From Fistulifera solaris (lineage: Eukaryota; Bacillariophyta; Bacillariophyceae; Naviculales; Stauroneidaceae), in the NCBI GenBank assembly GCA_030295235.1, contig AP026123.1, positions 1,488,001-1,552,000 on the forward strand: 64,000 nt of DNA, given 5' to 3'. Position 1 is the stretch's first letter. Each line of letters starts with the position of its first letter. Below are positions 10,763 to 20,026 of the stretch, in pieces. The notes under the pieces were generated by a model. It saw nothing but the letters and a program-made list of their open reading frames with translations. It made no database searches and had not been told where the DNA came from. Position numbers and translations under genes: made by a program.

Positions 10763-11255
10763 TATGACTATTTAATTCGCTTTGCTGTAAGCTTTTTTAT
10801 CCAAGAGCCCGTTGCTGTTCTCACAGGTTGATTTTCATACCTCTTTGGCGTTGGATTAGAAAATAGGTCTAATTATGTCCGCCCCGTTATTGTTTTTGTT
10901 GTCTCTCTTTGTTGTGTGTTGTGTCTTTCGTCGTCCGTTGTAGGTTTTCAGGCTTTTAGCGGACAGCGGACAGGACTTGCTATCGAGTCCTCTGGATCCT
11001 GGATCTATAGAGAGAGCTAGTAAGCCGACAAATCCTAGAGTAATTCGACCGATTGTACTTTCTTGAGAAAAAAATAAGCGAGGGAAAAGCTCACACATAC
11101 TCCATATTTGATATAGACGTCTGAGTTTGAGCAGATGGTCTTGTAGCCCGAAATCGACGCACGTTGTAAGATAGGGCGCATCAAAAAGGATTAATGATTA
11201 CTTTGATTACTGGTCGACCAAGATGAAACGGGCTGGCTTGGCTCGGGCCGGGCTA
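10763..11255. other. Intergenic, no supported gene
   Basis: About 490 bases upstream of the costars gene and downstream of the lumenal protein gene, which both run leftward. An 80-codon minus-strand frame at 10856-11098 shows no motif, only asparagine/lysine-rich low complexity. No repeat family member was seen. Confidence 0.4.
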
Positions 11256-11820
11256 TCAAGACGAAGCTTGCTCGTCGTAAGCTACTATAGAAGACTCACT
11301 GATATCAATGAAACGTTCCAATGAAGCGACGAATAAGTCGTAACTTTCCTTGAGCTCACTGGTGCTCAACTTTCTTCCCCCTCATTCCAACACTAGCGAG
11401 CGAGTCCAACTTCTCTAAACTGGTGATCATGGTCTTGTAATTTGTTAAGATATTGTCCGCATTCGGCCCATCTTCCGTTGCTTTAATTATAGTGGAGCAT
11501 GACTTGCGTAGATCCGAGATTGACTCCAACCGAAGAGCTGCTTTGATCCCTGTATAGTCATTCAACAAAACGGTGTCTTCCAGGTTGGTAATTTTCTTTC
11601 GAGCACGTTTGATCGCCCTCAAGGCTGCTGGTGCAGCAAGTTGACTCGTGACGTCGGCGCGGGCTAATGTTGGTACAAGCAGTACAGAGGCAACTGACAT
11701 TGAGCGTCCAAAGTTTTCAAAGAGAACTCGCCGTGTTGGTGGTCTTTCCTGAATTGAAAAACCGTTGGCAACGATGACGGAACAAGCCGCCAGGAGCAAA
11801 ATGGAAGAACGCGATGACAT
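11256..11820 (-). CDS. Thylakoid-lumen four-helix protein, PsbQ/Psb31-like
   Basis: The N-terminus carries a three-part targeting signal: an ER-type signal peptide (SSILLLAACSVIVANG) ending at a phenylalanine cleavage site (NGFSIQ), a short transit stretch, then a twin-arginine thylakoid signal (RRVLFENFGRSMSVASVLLV ending ARA). The mature part is helical and lysine-rich (ALRAIKRARKKITNLEDTVL, NYKTMITSLEKLDSLASVG), in keeping with extrinsic photosystem II proteins of the PsbQ or diatom Psb31 type. The open frame stops at 11356, but a one-base shift near 11367-11373 continues the helical pattern (TSELKESYDLFVASLERFI) to a stop at 11256. I prefer the ATG at 11820 over 11847 because it begins the signal peptide directly. 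Location is well supported; the photosystem II role is inferred. Confidence 0.7.
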
Positions 11821-13439
11821 CCTGTTCTGTCGTTCGAAGTATGTCATTTGGCAACCCGACTAGCTTCTTTTGTTCGTAGTGTGAAGACTGGAAATGGGCA
11901 GGAACGTCGACTTATATCACTGTATTCACGGGAAAACATCAAAAACAACAAAAAGGCGTTGCGGGTGCGAGTGCTGCGTTGACGATGAGTCATTCGACTG
12001 TCCTTGGTCCGGCTTCTCGGATTTCCACAACGATTGTCAAGACTGCAATGCAATCTGGTGCTATCCAATCTTCCTTCGTTCTAAGAACCTCTCCCTCTAG
12101 AGAGTCTAGGGTCTACTCTATGTTGTTTTCACACCACCAGTAAAGGAGGAATGCTGGGGAGTGGAGAACCAGAAGAATCATCATCGCTCTCTACCTCTAC
12201 CGTCTTACCTGGTACGTACCCTGTATTGTGTCCTGGTAGGAAGTTTTTTCCTTGGTTTTTCATCATAGTCCATTTTTTCCGAAAAGCAGGCAGAGTTTCT
12301 GTATATTTTATTACAACCTGTCCGGAAACGACGATAATATTCTGCCTCGCCGTAGGCTCTACGTAGAAACTTGTACTGAGAGGCAGAATTTTAACGTCCT
12401 TTCCCCGCAATTTTCGGAACGAACACAGAAGTTCTACATGAAAAATGCTCCGTATGCATAATTTCTGAAAACTACACTGAATTTCTGAATGAGAATTATT
12501 ACGGAGTAGAGTATAATTCTCGTTTCCATTCTAGCGTCGCAGCTGCTTGTTGCTTTGATCATAGAATCATACATCATAGAGTCCGAATTTCGAAAAGGCT
12601 ACTAGTCCATTCCGCATCATTTCTGGAAGAAGACCCGTCCTCGTAAGCCTATTACCATGTAACCTTACAAGTATCCGTCCGTAGTGGTGACAAGCAGTCT
12701 CGACTCTTGACTTGATGATCAATACTACGGAGTAGCTATTACCTGTTACCTGTTAACCTATAGGTTTAAATTTTAAACTTGAGCCAGCTACTGATCGTGA
12801 AAGGCATTTTGTCCGGTTTGGTACAGGTGGGACGTTATGAAGTTTACAAATTACAAAAGACCTTGTCCATCAAGAAGAGAAGTCGAAATCGGACACGAGA
12901 CACGAGACACGAGACTTGCTAAATAATTGCCGCTTGCAAGCAATTAAGGACTTTGCCAATTTCACATGCGACACGCATCCTAAGATCAGATCCTCATGCA
13001 TTCGAATTCGCCCTTGTGTTGAGTTTTACTGCAGTTTCTCATTACAATGATAATGTTGGCGTCGAGACCCTATGCCACAGTCTATTGGTAGAGAGAATAA
13101 TATGCTCAGATCAGTAACCATGCTATGAAGCATTGAACGGAGGCAAGAGTTTGTAATGTTGCCATTCAGTCGATAAGAAAATAGATCCCGACCAGCTTCT
13201 CAACTTTCTAATTATTTCTGATACCCGGCTTTCATTCCGCTGAAGCGGCTAATAATAAAATCTCTTTATCAAATAATCACCTCATAAAGATCTTTTAGAA
13301 AAACCTGGAAGAAGCAACAGAATGATAGATTGCGGACAAATGCCAGTTGTACCAGGTACAGAAGGTTTCGAGCATCTCCGCTCCGGTATGAAAAAGTGGC
13401 TTTTGAACAAAAATAACGCGCAACGAATCATAGAACAAT
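11821..13439. other. Long gene-poor spacer
   Basis: No conserved reading frame was found in about 1.6 kb. It contains the palindromic element at 12331-12397 and two copies of the nonamer TACGGAGTA (12500 and 12726). Minus-strand frames at 12129-12410 and 13295-13537 are translations of the palindromic element and of the tRNA gene respectively, not proteins. Confidence 0.5.
12331..12397. repeat. Small palindromic element, copy 1
   Basis: About 67 bases flanked by inverted arms (left ATTCTGCCTC, right GAGGCAGAAT, with outer bases imperfectly paired), enclosing CGCCGTAGGCTCTACGTAG and AACTTGTACTGA. A near-identical copy lies 34 kb away at 46403-46469. The left arm here has diverged (ATAAT where copy 2 has TTAAAA). 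It could be a miniature inverted-repeat element or a structured RNA or DNA motif. Confidence 0.75.
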
Positions 13440-13443
13440 AAAA
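13440..13443 (-). terminator. Candidate Pol III terminator of permuted tRNA gene
   Basis: TTTT on the minus strand, eight bases after the end of the tRNA 5' half. In a permuted gene transcription must run past the 5' half before stopping, so this placement fits. Confidence 0.6.
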
Positions 13444-13445
13444 GA

Positions 13446-13545
13446 TTCAGACCGTAGTCAGGCGCCTTACCATTGGGCCAACGGGAATGTTCGACGATTT
13501 CCCGCCCGGGATTCGAACCCGGAATCTCCTGATACACTAACTGAA
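13446..13545 (-). other. Outer helix of a predicted bulge-helix-bulge in the permuted pre-tRNA
   Basis: The bases just before the 3' half (TTCAG at 13545-13541) are complementary to those just after the 5' half (CTGAA at 13450-13446); one more G-T pair extends the helix. This would hold the two ends of the precursor together next to the anticodon stem, giving the kind of substrate cut by tRNA splicing endonuclease. Only the complementarity is seen; the cleavage is inferred. Confidence 0.65.
13452..13533 (-). tRNA. Circularly permuted tRNA-Arg(ACG)
   Basis: On the minus strand the 3' half (13533-13498) comes first, then 10 bases (13497-13488), then the 5' half (13487-13452). Rejoined at positions 37/38 they make a complete 72-base cloverleaf. 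The acceptor stem is TTCCCGT with GCGGGAA (six Watson-Crick pairs and one G-T) and discriminator A. T8 is followed by a D arm with A14, G18 G19 and A21. The anticodon stem is CCTGA with TCAGG, the loop CTACGG plus A38, so the anticodon is ACG (read as inosine-CG, arginine). The variable loop is AGATT and the T arm CCGGG-TTCGAAT-CCCGG. Box A lies in the 5' half and a perfect box B (GGTTCGAATCC) in the 3' half. The break point is exactly where ordinary nuclear tRNA introns sit. No intact copy is present around it, so a simple scan would miss this gene. Confidence 0.9.
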
Positions 13546-13570
13546 CGCTGTCGATAACAGGAGCAATTGG

Positions 13571-13577
13571 TTATATA
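13571..13577 (-). promoter_or_regulatory. TATA-like box upstream of the permuted tRNA
   Basis: TATATAA on the minus strand, 38 bases upstream of the first tRNA base. An upstream TATA element would help place Pol III when the internal boxes A and B are in reversed order. Position supports the idea; function is untested. Confidence 0.4.
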
Positions 13578-13732
13578 AACACCACACTTGAGATCCTCTC
13601 TTGACTGAAATTTCAAGTAATGCGGTAGAGGGTAAGTGGATGGTACACTTTCTCCCAGTCATCCAGTACCGCACAAGTACGCGATGCGACAAATAATAAT
13701 TCTCTCATCGCCCTTCCGTCGACCCAAGTAAA

Positions 13733-14146
13733 AAATGAAACAGCAAAAGTATGATCTCACTGGATGTGAACTGTCGAACGGTTGCCGAAGTAGGGCAAAG
13801 GAAAAAGGAACAGAAAAGCAGCCGTCAGCCAGCCGTAGTCCAGCCGTAGTCGTATTGGTCTCTGTCATAAAAAAGCAAAAAGTACGATCTCGAATGGATG
13901 TGAACTGTCTATCGAACACGGGCGGACGAACGCAACGCGAAACGACCGCGTAACGCGTACTGTAAACCAAAAGAACCGCGCACCCAGCACAACCACAACC
14001 CACAACCCACAACGGCCGACCTCTCCGCTCCGTTTTCTCCACCCGGCTCCCCGCTCCGAACTCTGAACTCCGACGGTGATTTTTTTCTGTGAAAAAAGAA
14101 TTAGCAAAAAGTACGATCTTGGCTGATGTGAACCGTCCGTCGAAAG
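13733..14146. repeat. Three dispersed copies of a ~40-base motif (R3)
   Basis: Copies start near 13741, 13874 and 14103 with core AGCAAAAAGTACGATCT, then a few variable bases, then GGATGTGAACTGTC and CGAA. Spacing is about 130 and 230 bases, all in the same orientation. The flanking bases are A-rich on the left in each case. The opposite strand is open for 209 codons (14288-13659), but the three repeats explain the recurring translated motif, so I do not call a protein. The region also has a direct duplication of AGCCGTAGTC near 13833-13853. Confidence 0.75.
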
Positions 14147-14890
14147 AAGGTCGAGCAAATAATGCGAAACGGGACAAAGACCGCAGCGAGCTTTCCTTCG
14201 AGCTTGATGAGGAGGAGCTTGCTTCGAGCAGCATGAGCATGAGGGCCCTTGATACGACATAAGACATGATGGATTTCCTTTGACGCAAGCAAACGAAGAT
14301 CCAATTCCTGAAAACTTACCTGATGCTCACAAAGGTTTCTGCAGGCGTGGCTGTTAGGGAAAGCAATCAAAGGAAGGCCCTGGCTATCTTTGTGACTGTC
14401 GTGCCTGGCGTTTGATGGATAGTTCTTTCTTCGACCGTTTCTTTCTTTCCATGCCTTGTTTTCATTCGTCAAGTTCGTCAACAGCGTGCGAGAGAGTAAG
14501 TTGAGCCGGTGTTTAATTCGGGCCGTTTACTTACTGTCGTCCGTGCGGACCAAAATGGAAAATGGTGTCTTCGGAGAGCCATTCGGAAACAGTTCAACGA
14601 GGAGTCAAATGTCATCCGTAACTTGTTCTTTGTCGCGAAAAGGAGGAATACGAATGCGCAGCAATAATGTATAATGCGTTCTTTCAAAAGCATAGAGTGA
14701 ATGATCAATGATCGTGGTGCATGTTGCTTCGTCGTTCGAATGACATCGGCATGAGGCATGAGGGAACAGAATGCAAGATGCCAGATCCAGATGGCCACGA
14801 GAGGGGGAGAAACGTCAAAAAATGACCCGAACGAGAGTCATTTCGAGTATGTACCAAAATGTAGAGAAAGATACAGTTTGTGAAGTTCAC

Positions 14891-15173
14891 ACGTCACTCG
14901 TTTTGAATTTTGAATACTCCGGTACTGTACCTGGTACAGTACATCTTTTATTTTTGGCATTCCATTCGACGAAAACGAAAAACTAGAAATCTCTTTCTTT
15001 TTCCGAAGCCCTCGCAACAACTCGCAACGAAGATACGAAAGACGACTGACGTTCCCAATTACTCCGTATTTCAACTTGCACACGCTGAGCTTCTTGTTCA
15101 TTCTCAGACACAATTATTCGATCATTGTTCAACTTGTGTTTAGCTAAATCTACAAAAGCCTTACAAGTGAATC
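14891..15173 (+). promoter_or_regulatory. Candidate promoter of UGP/PGM
   Basis: Contains ACGTCA at 14891, TGACGT at 15047 and a perfect odd palindrome at 14922-14942 (10-base arms GTACTGTACC and GGTACAGTAC around one T). TGACGT/ACGTCA is the core of the CO2/cAMP-responsive elements described in diatom carbonic-anhydrase promoters; use here is inferred. TACTCCGTA at 15060 recurs in other spacers of this window. Confidence 0.4.
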
Positions 15174-18100
15174 ATGGCGTCGTTTGCACCTACCAAGGTA
15201 CGTCATTTCGAGACGAATTCTCATTCGACGCGAACGAAGACACGGTAGCGAATCTCACAACATTCTTTTTCTTGAATCAGGCCAAAATGGAGGCCGAAGG
15301 CATCTCTCCTTCGGCTATTTCGGCTTTCGAATCGACTTTTAACTCGCTCGTATCAGGAAATACTGGTTTGATTCCCGAAGACACCATCTCACCGGCGCCG
15401 GACCTCGACAACGCCGAAGACTTCTCGAAAAGTATTACGGTCGATCCCGCCTTGCTCAAGGAAACCGTCGTACTCAAGCTCAATGGAGGTCTCGGTACCG
15501 GCATGGGTCTGGACAAGGCGAAATCGTTGCTCAAAGTCAAAGGCGACGATACTTTCTTGGACTTGACGGCCAAACAGGTCATGCAAATGCGCGAGGAATA
15601 CGGAATGAAGGTCAAGTTCATGCTCATGAACTCTTTTTCGACATCTCAAGATACTTTGGACTTTTTGAAAACCAAGTATCCGGGTCTGGCGTCCGAGGAA
15701 GGCCTCGAAATGATGCAAAACAAGGTCCCCAAATTGAATGCGGATACGCTCGAGGTACGTACGTTCGACATGAATCTCCGTCGTATACGTTTGACTCACA
15801 CTTCTCTATTCTTCTTCTCAGCCCGCCGTGTGTGAAACGGACCCCGACAACGAGTGGTGTCCTCCGGGTCATGGTGATTTGTATGCGGCCTTGGTCGGCT
15901 CTGGATGCTTGGACAGTTTGCTGGCCAGTGGCTTCAAGTACATGTTCGTGTCCAACTCGGACAACTTGGGGGCGGTCTTGGACTTGGCCATCTTGACCTA
16001 CTTTGCTCAAAAGGGTTCTTCGTTTATGATGGAGTGCTGTGAACGGACCGAAAACGACAAGAAGGGTGGCCATTTGGCCGTTCGCAAGGCGGATGGTCAG
16101 TTGGTGCTGCGCGAATCGGCCATGTGTGCCGACGAAGACGAAGAAGCCTTCCAGGACATTACCAAGCATCGATTTTTCAATACCAACAATCTGTGGATCC
16201 GCTTGGATATTTTGGAAGCAAATTATTGACAAGAACGGTGGCTTCATTCCGTTGCCGATGATTAAGAACAAGAAGACTGTCGACCCCAAAGATGATTCCT
16301 CGCAAGCGGTCTTTCAGTTGGAAACAGCCATGGGAGCTGCTATTGAATGCTTCGATGGCGCCACGGCCATTGTGGTGCCTCGTACACGTTTCGCGCCCGT
16401 GAAGAAATGCAGTGATTTGCTCCTTCTACGAAGTGATGCGTACACTTTGGTGGATCACAAGCCCGTTTTGAATCCGGCGTGTGGCGAAGCAGCTCCGATT
16501 ATCGACCTCGACAGCAAGGCGTACAAGCTAGTTGGTGCGCTCGAGGAAGCAACTGCGGGCGGCGTTCCGTCTTTGGTAAATTGCAAGCGTCTCAAAATCA
16601 AGGGAAAAGTTCGCATGTCGTCAAAAACGAAATTCATTGGTGACGTCGCCATCACCAACAGCAGCTCGGAGAGCAAATTCGTTCCCACGGGTGAGGTCAC
16701 CGGAAGTCACGACTTGACCGCCGCTGTCGGCATGGGTAAATTGTGCCCTACTATTGTCTCGACGGCGCCTATCGATGGACAAAAGCCGGGTACTTCCGGT
16801 CTTCGCAAGAAGGTCAAGGAATTCATGCAAGAGAATTACCTCGAAAATTTTGTCCAGTCGACGTTTGATGCTGTGAAAGCTAGTGGAACGGACGTTACCA
16901 AGGGATCTTTGGTCATTGGTGGAGATGGTCGCTACTTCAACGACCAAGCCATTCAGACGATCATCAAAATGGGTGTTGCGAACGGTGTCAAGCGCTTCTG
17001 GATCGGACAAGATGGTCTCTTGTCGACTCCTGCCGTTTCAGCTGTTATTCGAGAACGCGGACCGGGCTGGCAGTCGGCTTTCGGGGCATTTATTTTAACG
17101 GCCAGTCACAATCCCGGTGGACCAGACGAAGATTTCGGTATCAAGTACAACTGCGAGCACGGCCAGCCGGCACCGGAAAAGGTTACGGATGAAATTTATG
17201 CCAACACATGCACTATCAAGTCTTACAAGATTTGCAAGGACTTTCCTACAATCGATGTGTCCATTCCGGGTATCACCAATGTCAAGGCAGATGATGGAAG
17301 CAGCGAGGTCAATGTGGAAGTGATCAGCGCTACCGACAACCATGTTGAGTTGCTCAAATCGATCTTTGATTTTCCTGCGATCAAAGCGCTTCTCGACCGA
17401 AAGGACTTTACGATGGTGTACGATACCATGTACGGTGTGAACGGTCCATACGCAAAGAAGGTTTTCGTTGAAGAGCTTGGGCAGCCTGAAGAGATTTGCA
17501 TGAACGCTACTCCCAAGGATGACTTCAATGGTGGTCACGCCGACCCTAACCTCACCTACGCTAAGGAACTAGTGGCAAAGATGGGACTTGACCGCAACGG
17601 AATGAAAATTGATGTCCCTGCAGGAAGTGCGATTCCGGATTTTGGGGCTGCCGCTGATGGGGATGGCGACCGAAACATGATTCTGGGCAAGCAGTTTTTC
17701 GTCAGTCCTTCTGACTCGCTAGCTGTCATTGTCGCAAATGCTGATGCTATCCCATTCTTCCGCACTCAGGGTGGACTAAAAGGTGTCGCCCGTTCGATGC
17801 CTACTTCCGGGGCAGTTGACCTTGTTGCTAAAGATCTGAACTATAGTCTTTTCGAGACACCGACAGGTTGGAAATACTTTGGCAATCTGATGGATTCGAA
17901 GGAATTGTTTGGAGGCGAGGACTACACGCCGTTCATTTGCGGTGAAGAATCCTTCGGTACAGGATCGAATCACGTTCGTGAAAAGGACGGAATTTGGGCT
18001 GTTTTAGCATGGCTGCAGATTCTAGCGGTGGCCAATCCAGACGCCTCTCAACCACTAACTACAGTCGAGGATATCGTTACCGCTCATTGGCGAAAATATG

Positions 18101-18504
18101 GACGAAACTACTACTCCCGCTGGGATTTTGAGGGAGTTGATAAGGTCAAGGCGACTGCGATGATTGACAAGATGCGTTCGGATGCTGAAGCTAACACCGG
18201 AAAGACTGTCGGAAAGTACAAAATTGCCAAGGCAGACGACTTTACGTATGTTGATCCTGTTGATGGAAGTGTTTCGAAGAATCAAGGCATTCGATTCCTC
18301 ATGGAAGATGGATCTCGCATCATCTTCCGTTTGTCTGGCACAGCCGGTTCCGGTGCCACTGTTCGTATGTACATCGAGCAGTATGAACCGGAAAAGATCG
18401 ACATGGTTGCTTCCGAGGCGCTGAGTGATTTGATTCGTATCGCCTTGGACCTTTGCGACATTAAAGGGTTCGTCGGTACCGAGGAACCTACTGTCATTAC
18501 TTAA
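15174..18504 (+). CDS. UGP/PGM: Fused UDP-glucose pyrophosphorylase / phosphoglucomutase
   Basis: About 1,059 residues. A short first exon (15174-15197, MASFAPTK) and introns at 15198-15280 and 15755-15821 (both GTACGT...CAG) fit in phase. The N-terminal half is UGPase: LKLNGGLGTGMGLDKAKSLL binds nucleotide and TNNLWIRLDIL and FQLETAMGAAIECFDGA are conserved. The C-terminal half is PGM: IDGQKPGTSGLRKKV, the phosphoserine loop TASHNPGGPDEDFGIKYN, metal loop AADGDGDRNMI, sugar loop GEESFGTGSNHVREKDGIWA and phosphate-binding RLSGTAGSGA. Together they interconvert glucose-6-P, glucose-1-P and UDP-glucose, feeding chrysolaminarin and glycan synthesis. The fusion is known from diatoms and relatives. 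One extra G at 16214-16215 breaks the frame between DIL and KQIIDKNGG; removing it makes the coding length divisible by three. Confidence 0.96.
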
Positions 18505-18646
18505 GCTGCACGTGTAGCTCTTATTTGAGAACCAGTAAGTGTTTTAAAAAAGACAAGCCGTAGTGCAATATAGCTATTTCTATACATGTTGTTTATGAAA
18601 TTTTTATCAGGTTGAATGGCTTTCTTCGTCGAGTCGTCTTGCTCGC

Positions 18647-19234
18647 TTAGAATCTCGTTTGTCTTTTTTTCTCTTTTCGCTTCGAATGTTTTTCTCGTTT
18701 TCGTGCTTCTTTCTTTTGTTCCTTTTTCGCCTTTTTTCTTTTTCTCTTCCTTCTTTCCCTCGAAGAATCATCATCGGCTGGGGGTGCGAATAAGTCCTGT
18801 CCCTTTTCTATTGTAAATTGATTGGCTAACTGTTGGCCTTCATACGCGTGACCGGGAGCGGCCTGTTGTTTCTCTTCCAAATGTTTGGGCAAGCGATAAT
18901 TTTCGACGTGATCGATGCGGAGCGGTCGGTCTAAAATCTTGACACCAATGAGATTGTCGACTGCCAAAATACAGGACTGGGGGTCTTCGTACTTGACAAA
19001 GCCAAAACCTTTCGATTTACCGGTTTCCTCATCTCGAATCAAATGTGCGTCCTCTATTTCTCCGTACTGACTCAAAATGCACAATATATCACCCTCGGTC
19101 AGCTGATGGTCCAAATTTCCGACGTAGACCCAAGGGGCATGCGCAAACTGCGAGTGCCACGAACCGGCGGTTCCGGCCAGGCCCCGTTCTAATTCCTGAG
19201 CATTGATCTTCTCGATTTCTCGGATAGTATTCAT
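18647..19234 (-). CDS. RBMX2/Ist3-like RNA-binding splicing factor
   Basis: 195 residues. The N-terminus (MNTIREIEKINAQELERGL) and SWHSQFAHAPWVYVGNLDH are diagnostic of the RBMX2/Ist3 (Snu17) family, part of the RES complex on activated spliceosomes. One RRM spans about residues 33-115, with RNP2 VYVGNL and RNP1 KGFGFVKYED. The sequence after the RRM (RPLRIDHVENYRLPK) is the family's partner-binding segment. The C-terminus is a long run of Lys/Arg. No introns are needed, and the length is typical. It ends about 140 bases from the convergent UGP/PGM 3' end. Confidence 0.93.
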   Translation of the reverse strand: MNTIREIEKINAQELERGLAGTAGSWHSQFAHAPWVYVGNLDHQLTEGDILCILSQYGEIEDAHLIRDEETGKSKGFGFVKYEDPQSCILAVDNLIGVKILDRPLRIDHVENYRLPKHLEEKQQAAPGHAYEGQQLANQFTIEKGQDLFAPPADDDSSRERRKRKRKKAKKEQKKEARKREKHSKRKEKKRQTRF

Positions 19235-19330
19235 TTTGGTCTTACAAAAGCTTCAAGTGCAGAAAACAAGACTTCATCGCCTTTCTTTGAGATGCAATAA
19301 ACCAGTTGCATTATTTTTCCGCAGCGGCCG

Positions 19331-19830
19331 CCTCATGGCTGAATCAGTCACGGTTCCCTTGAACCACCACTTTGGGTCCATAGTAAATACAGCAGATACC
19401 GTTTCGCAAGGCTCTTCGTGTAAGGCAAACGCTGCTAAAGAGTATTGGATTGCTTACAACGACAAATAGTGACTAAGATATTTTGCTGAACGAACGAATT
19501 GTATAGGCAGCATTGTCGTTCGAAAGGCTATTGATTCTCACCTGAATTGCAGTCGTGGCGAAATACGGGAAGCACTTTGGTCGATAGTAAAATACGGCAC
19601 AAAACGTCAAGCAAGGCTCTTCGGCGTAAATATATAATGACGTGTAATGAAATGCTGCTAAAAAATATAACAATCTAATAACGACAAAATGAGTTCAAGA
19701 GAATTGCTGAGAGAACAAATTGTAGTCTGGAAGCGTTGTCGCTCGAAAAATTTGCTTCATGACTGAACTTCAGTCGTGGATAAGTAACAATACAGTTTGT
19801 GCTATAGTAAATTTGAGGGAGAATCTGAAG
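19331..19830. repeat. Degenerate tandem repeat R2, three units
   Basis: Units begin near 19331, 19531 and 19755. Each starts with a hairpin core of the form GACTGAA-TTCAGTC-GTGG (perfect at 19761-19775), then CACTTTGG-TC-ATAGTAAATA. The first two also share AAGGCTCTTCG, AATGCTGCTAAA, AACGACAAA and ATTGTCGTTCGAAA. Unit spacing is about 204 and 221 bases. No coding potential was seen. Two more units lie at 21265-21560. Confidence 0.7.
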
Positions 19831-20026
19831 TGAATGTTTTTCGCTTCTTCGTTTTTCGCGATTGAAGACTCTAGTATTTTCTTTACATCACCAATAAGTA
19901 CATCACTACTCCTCCGGCGTCTGGCTTTTAAAAAGGTGACTTGTACACTAACAGCGGAAAGGATGCTTTTCACTATCCAACACTGGCTCATTCACATTTA
20001 AAGTTCGAAATAGTCAGTATTAGCTA

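Noticed and set aside
12129-12410. 93-codon minus-strand open frame sharing STSFYVEPTARQN with one at 46336-46572
   Set aside because: The shared peptide comes only from the palindromic DNA element; the rest is unrelated.
13452-13533. Two adjacent truncated tRNA-Arg genes instead of one permuted gene
   Set aside because: Both stems that must pair across the reversed order are perfect, the join is exactly at 37/38, and leader and trailer are complementary; decay would not keep all of these.
13295-13537. 80-codon minus-strand open frame
   Set aside because: It is the translation of the permuted tRNA and its flank, with no protein features.
13659-14288. 209-codon minus-strand open frame
   Set aside because: Its recurring motif is explained by the three R3 DNA repeats; otherwise it is Ser-rich low complexity without a family.
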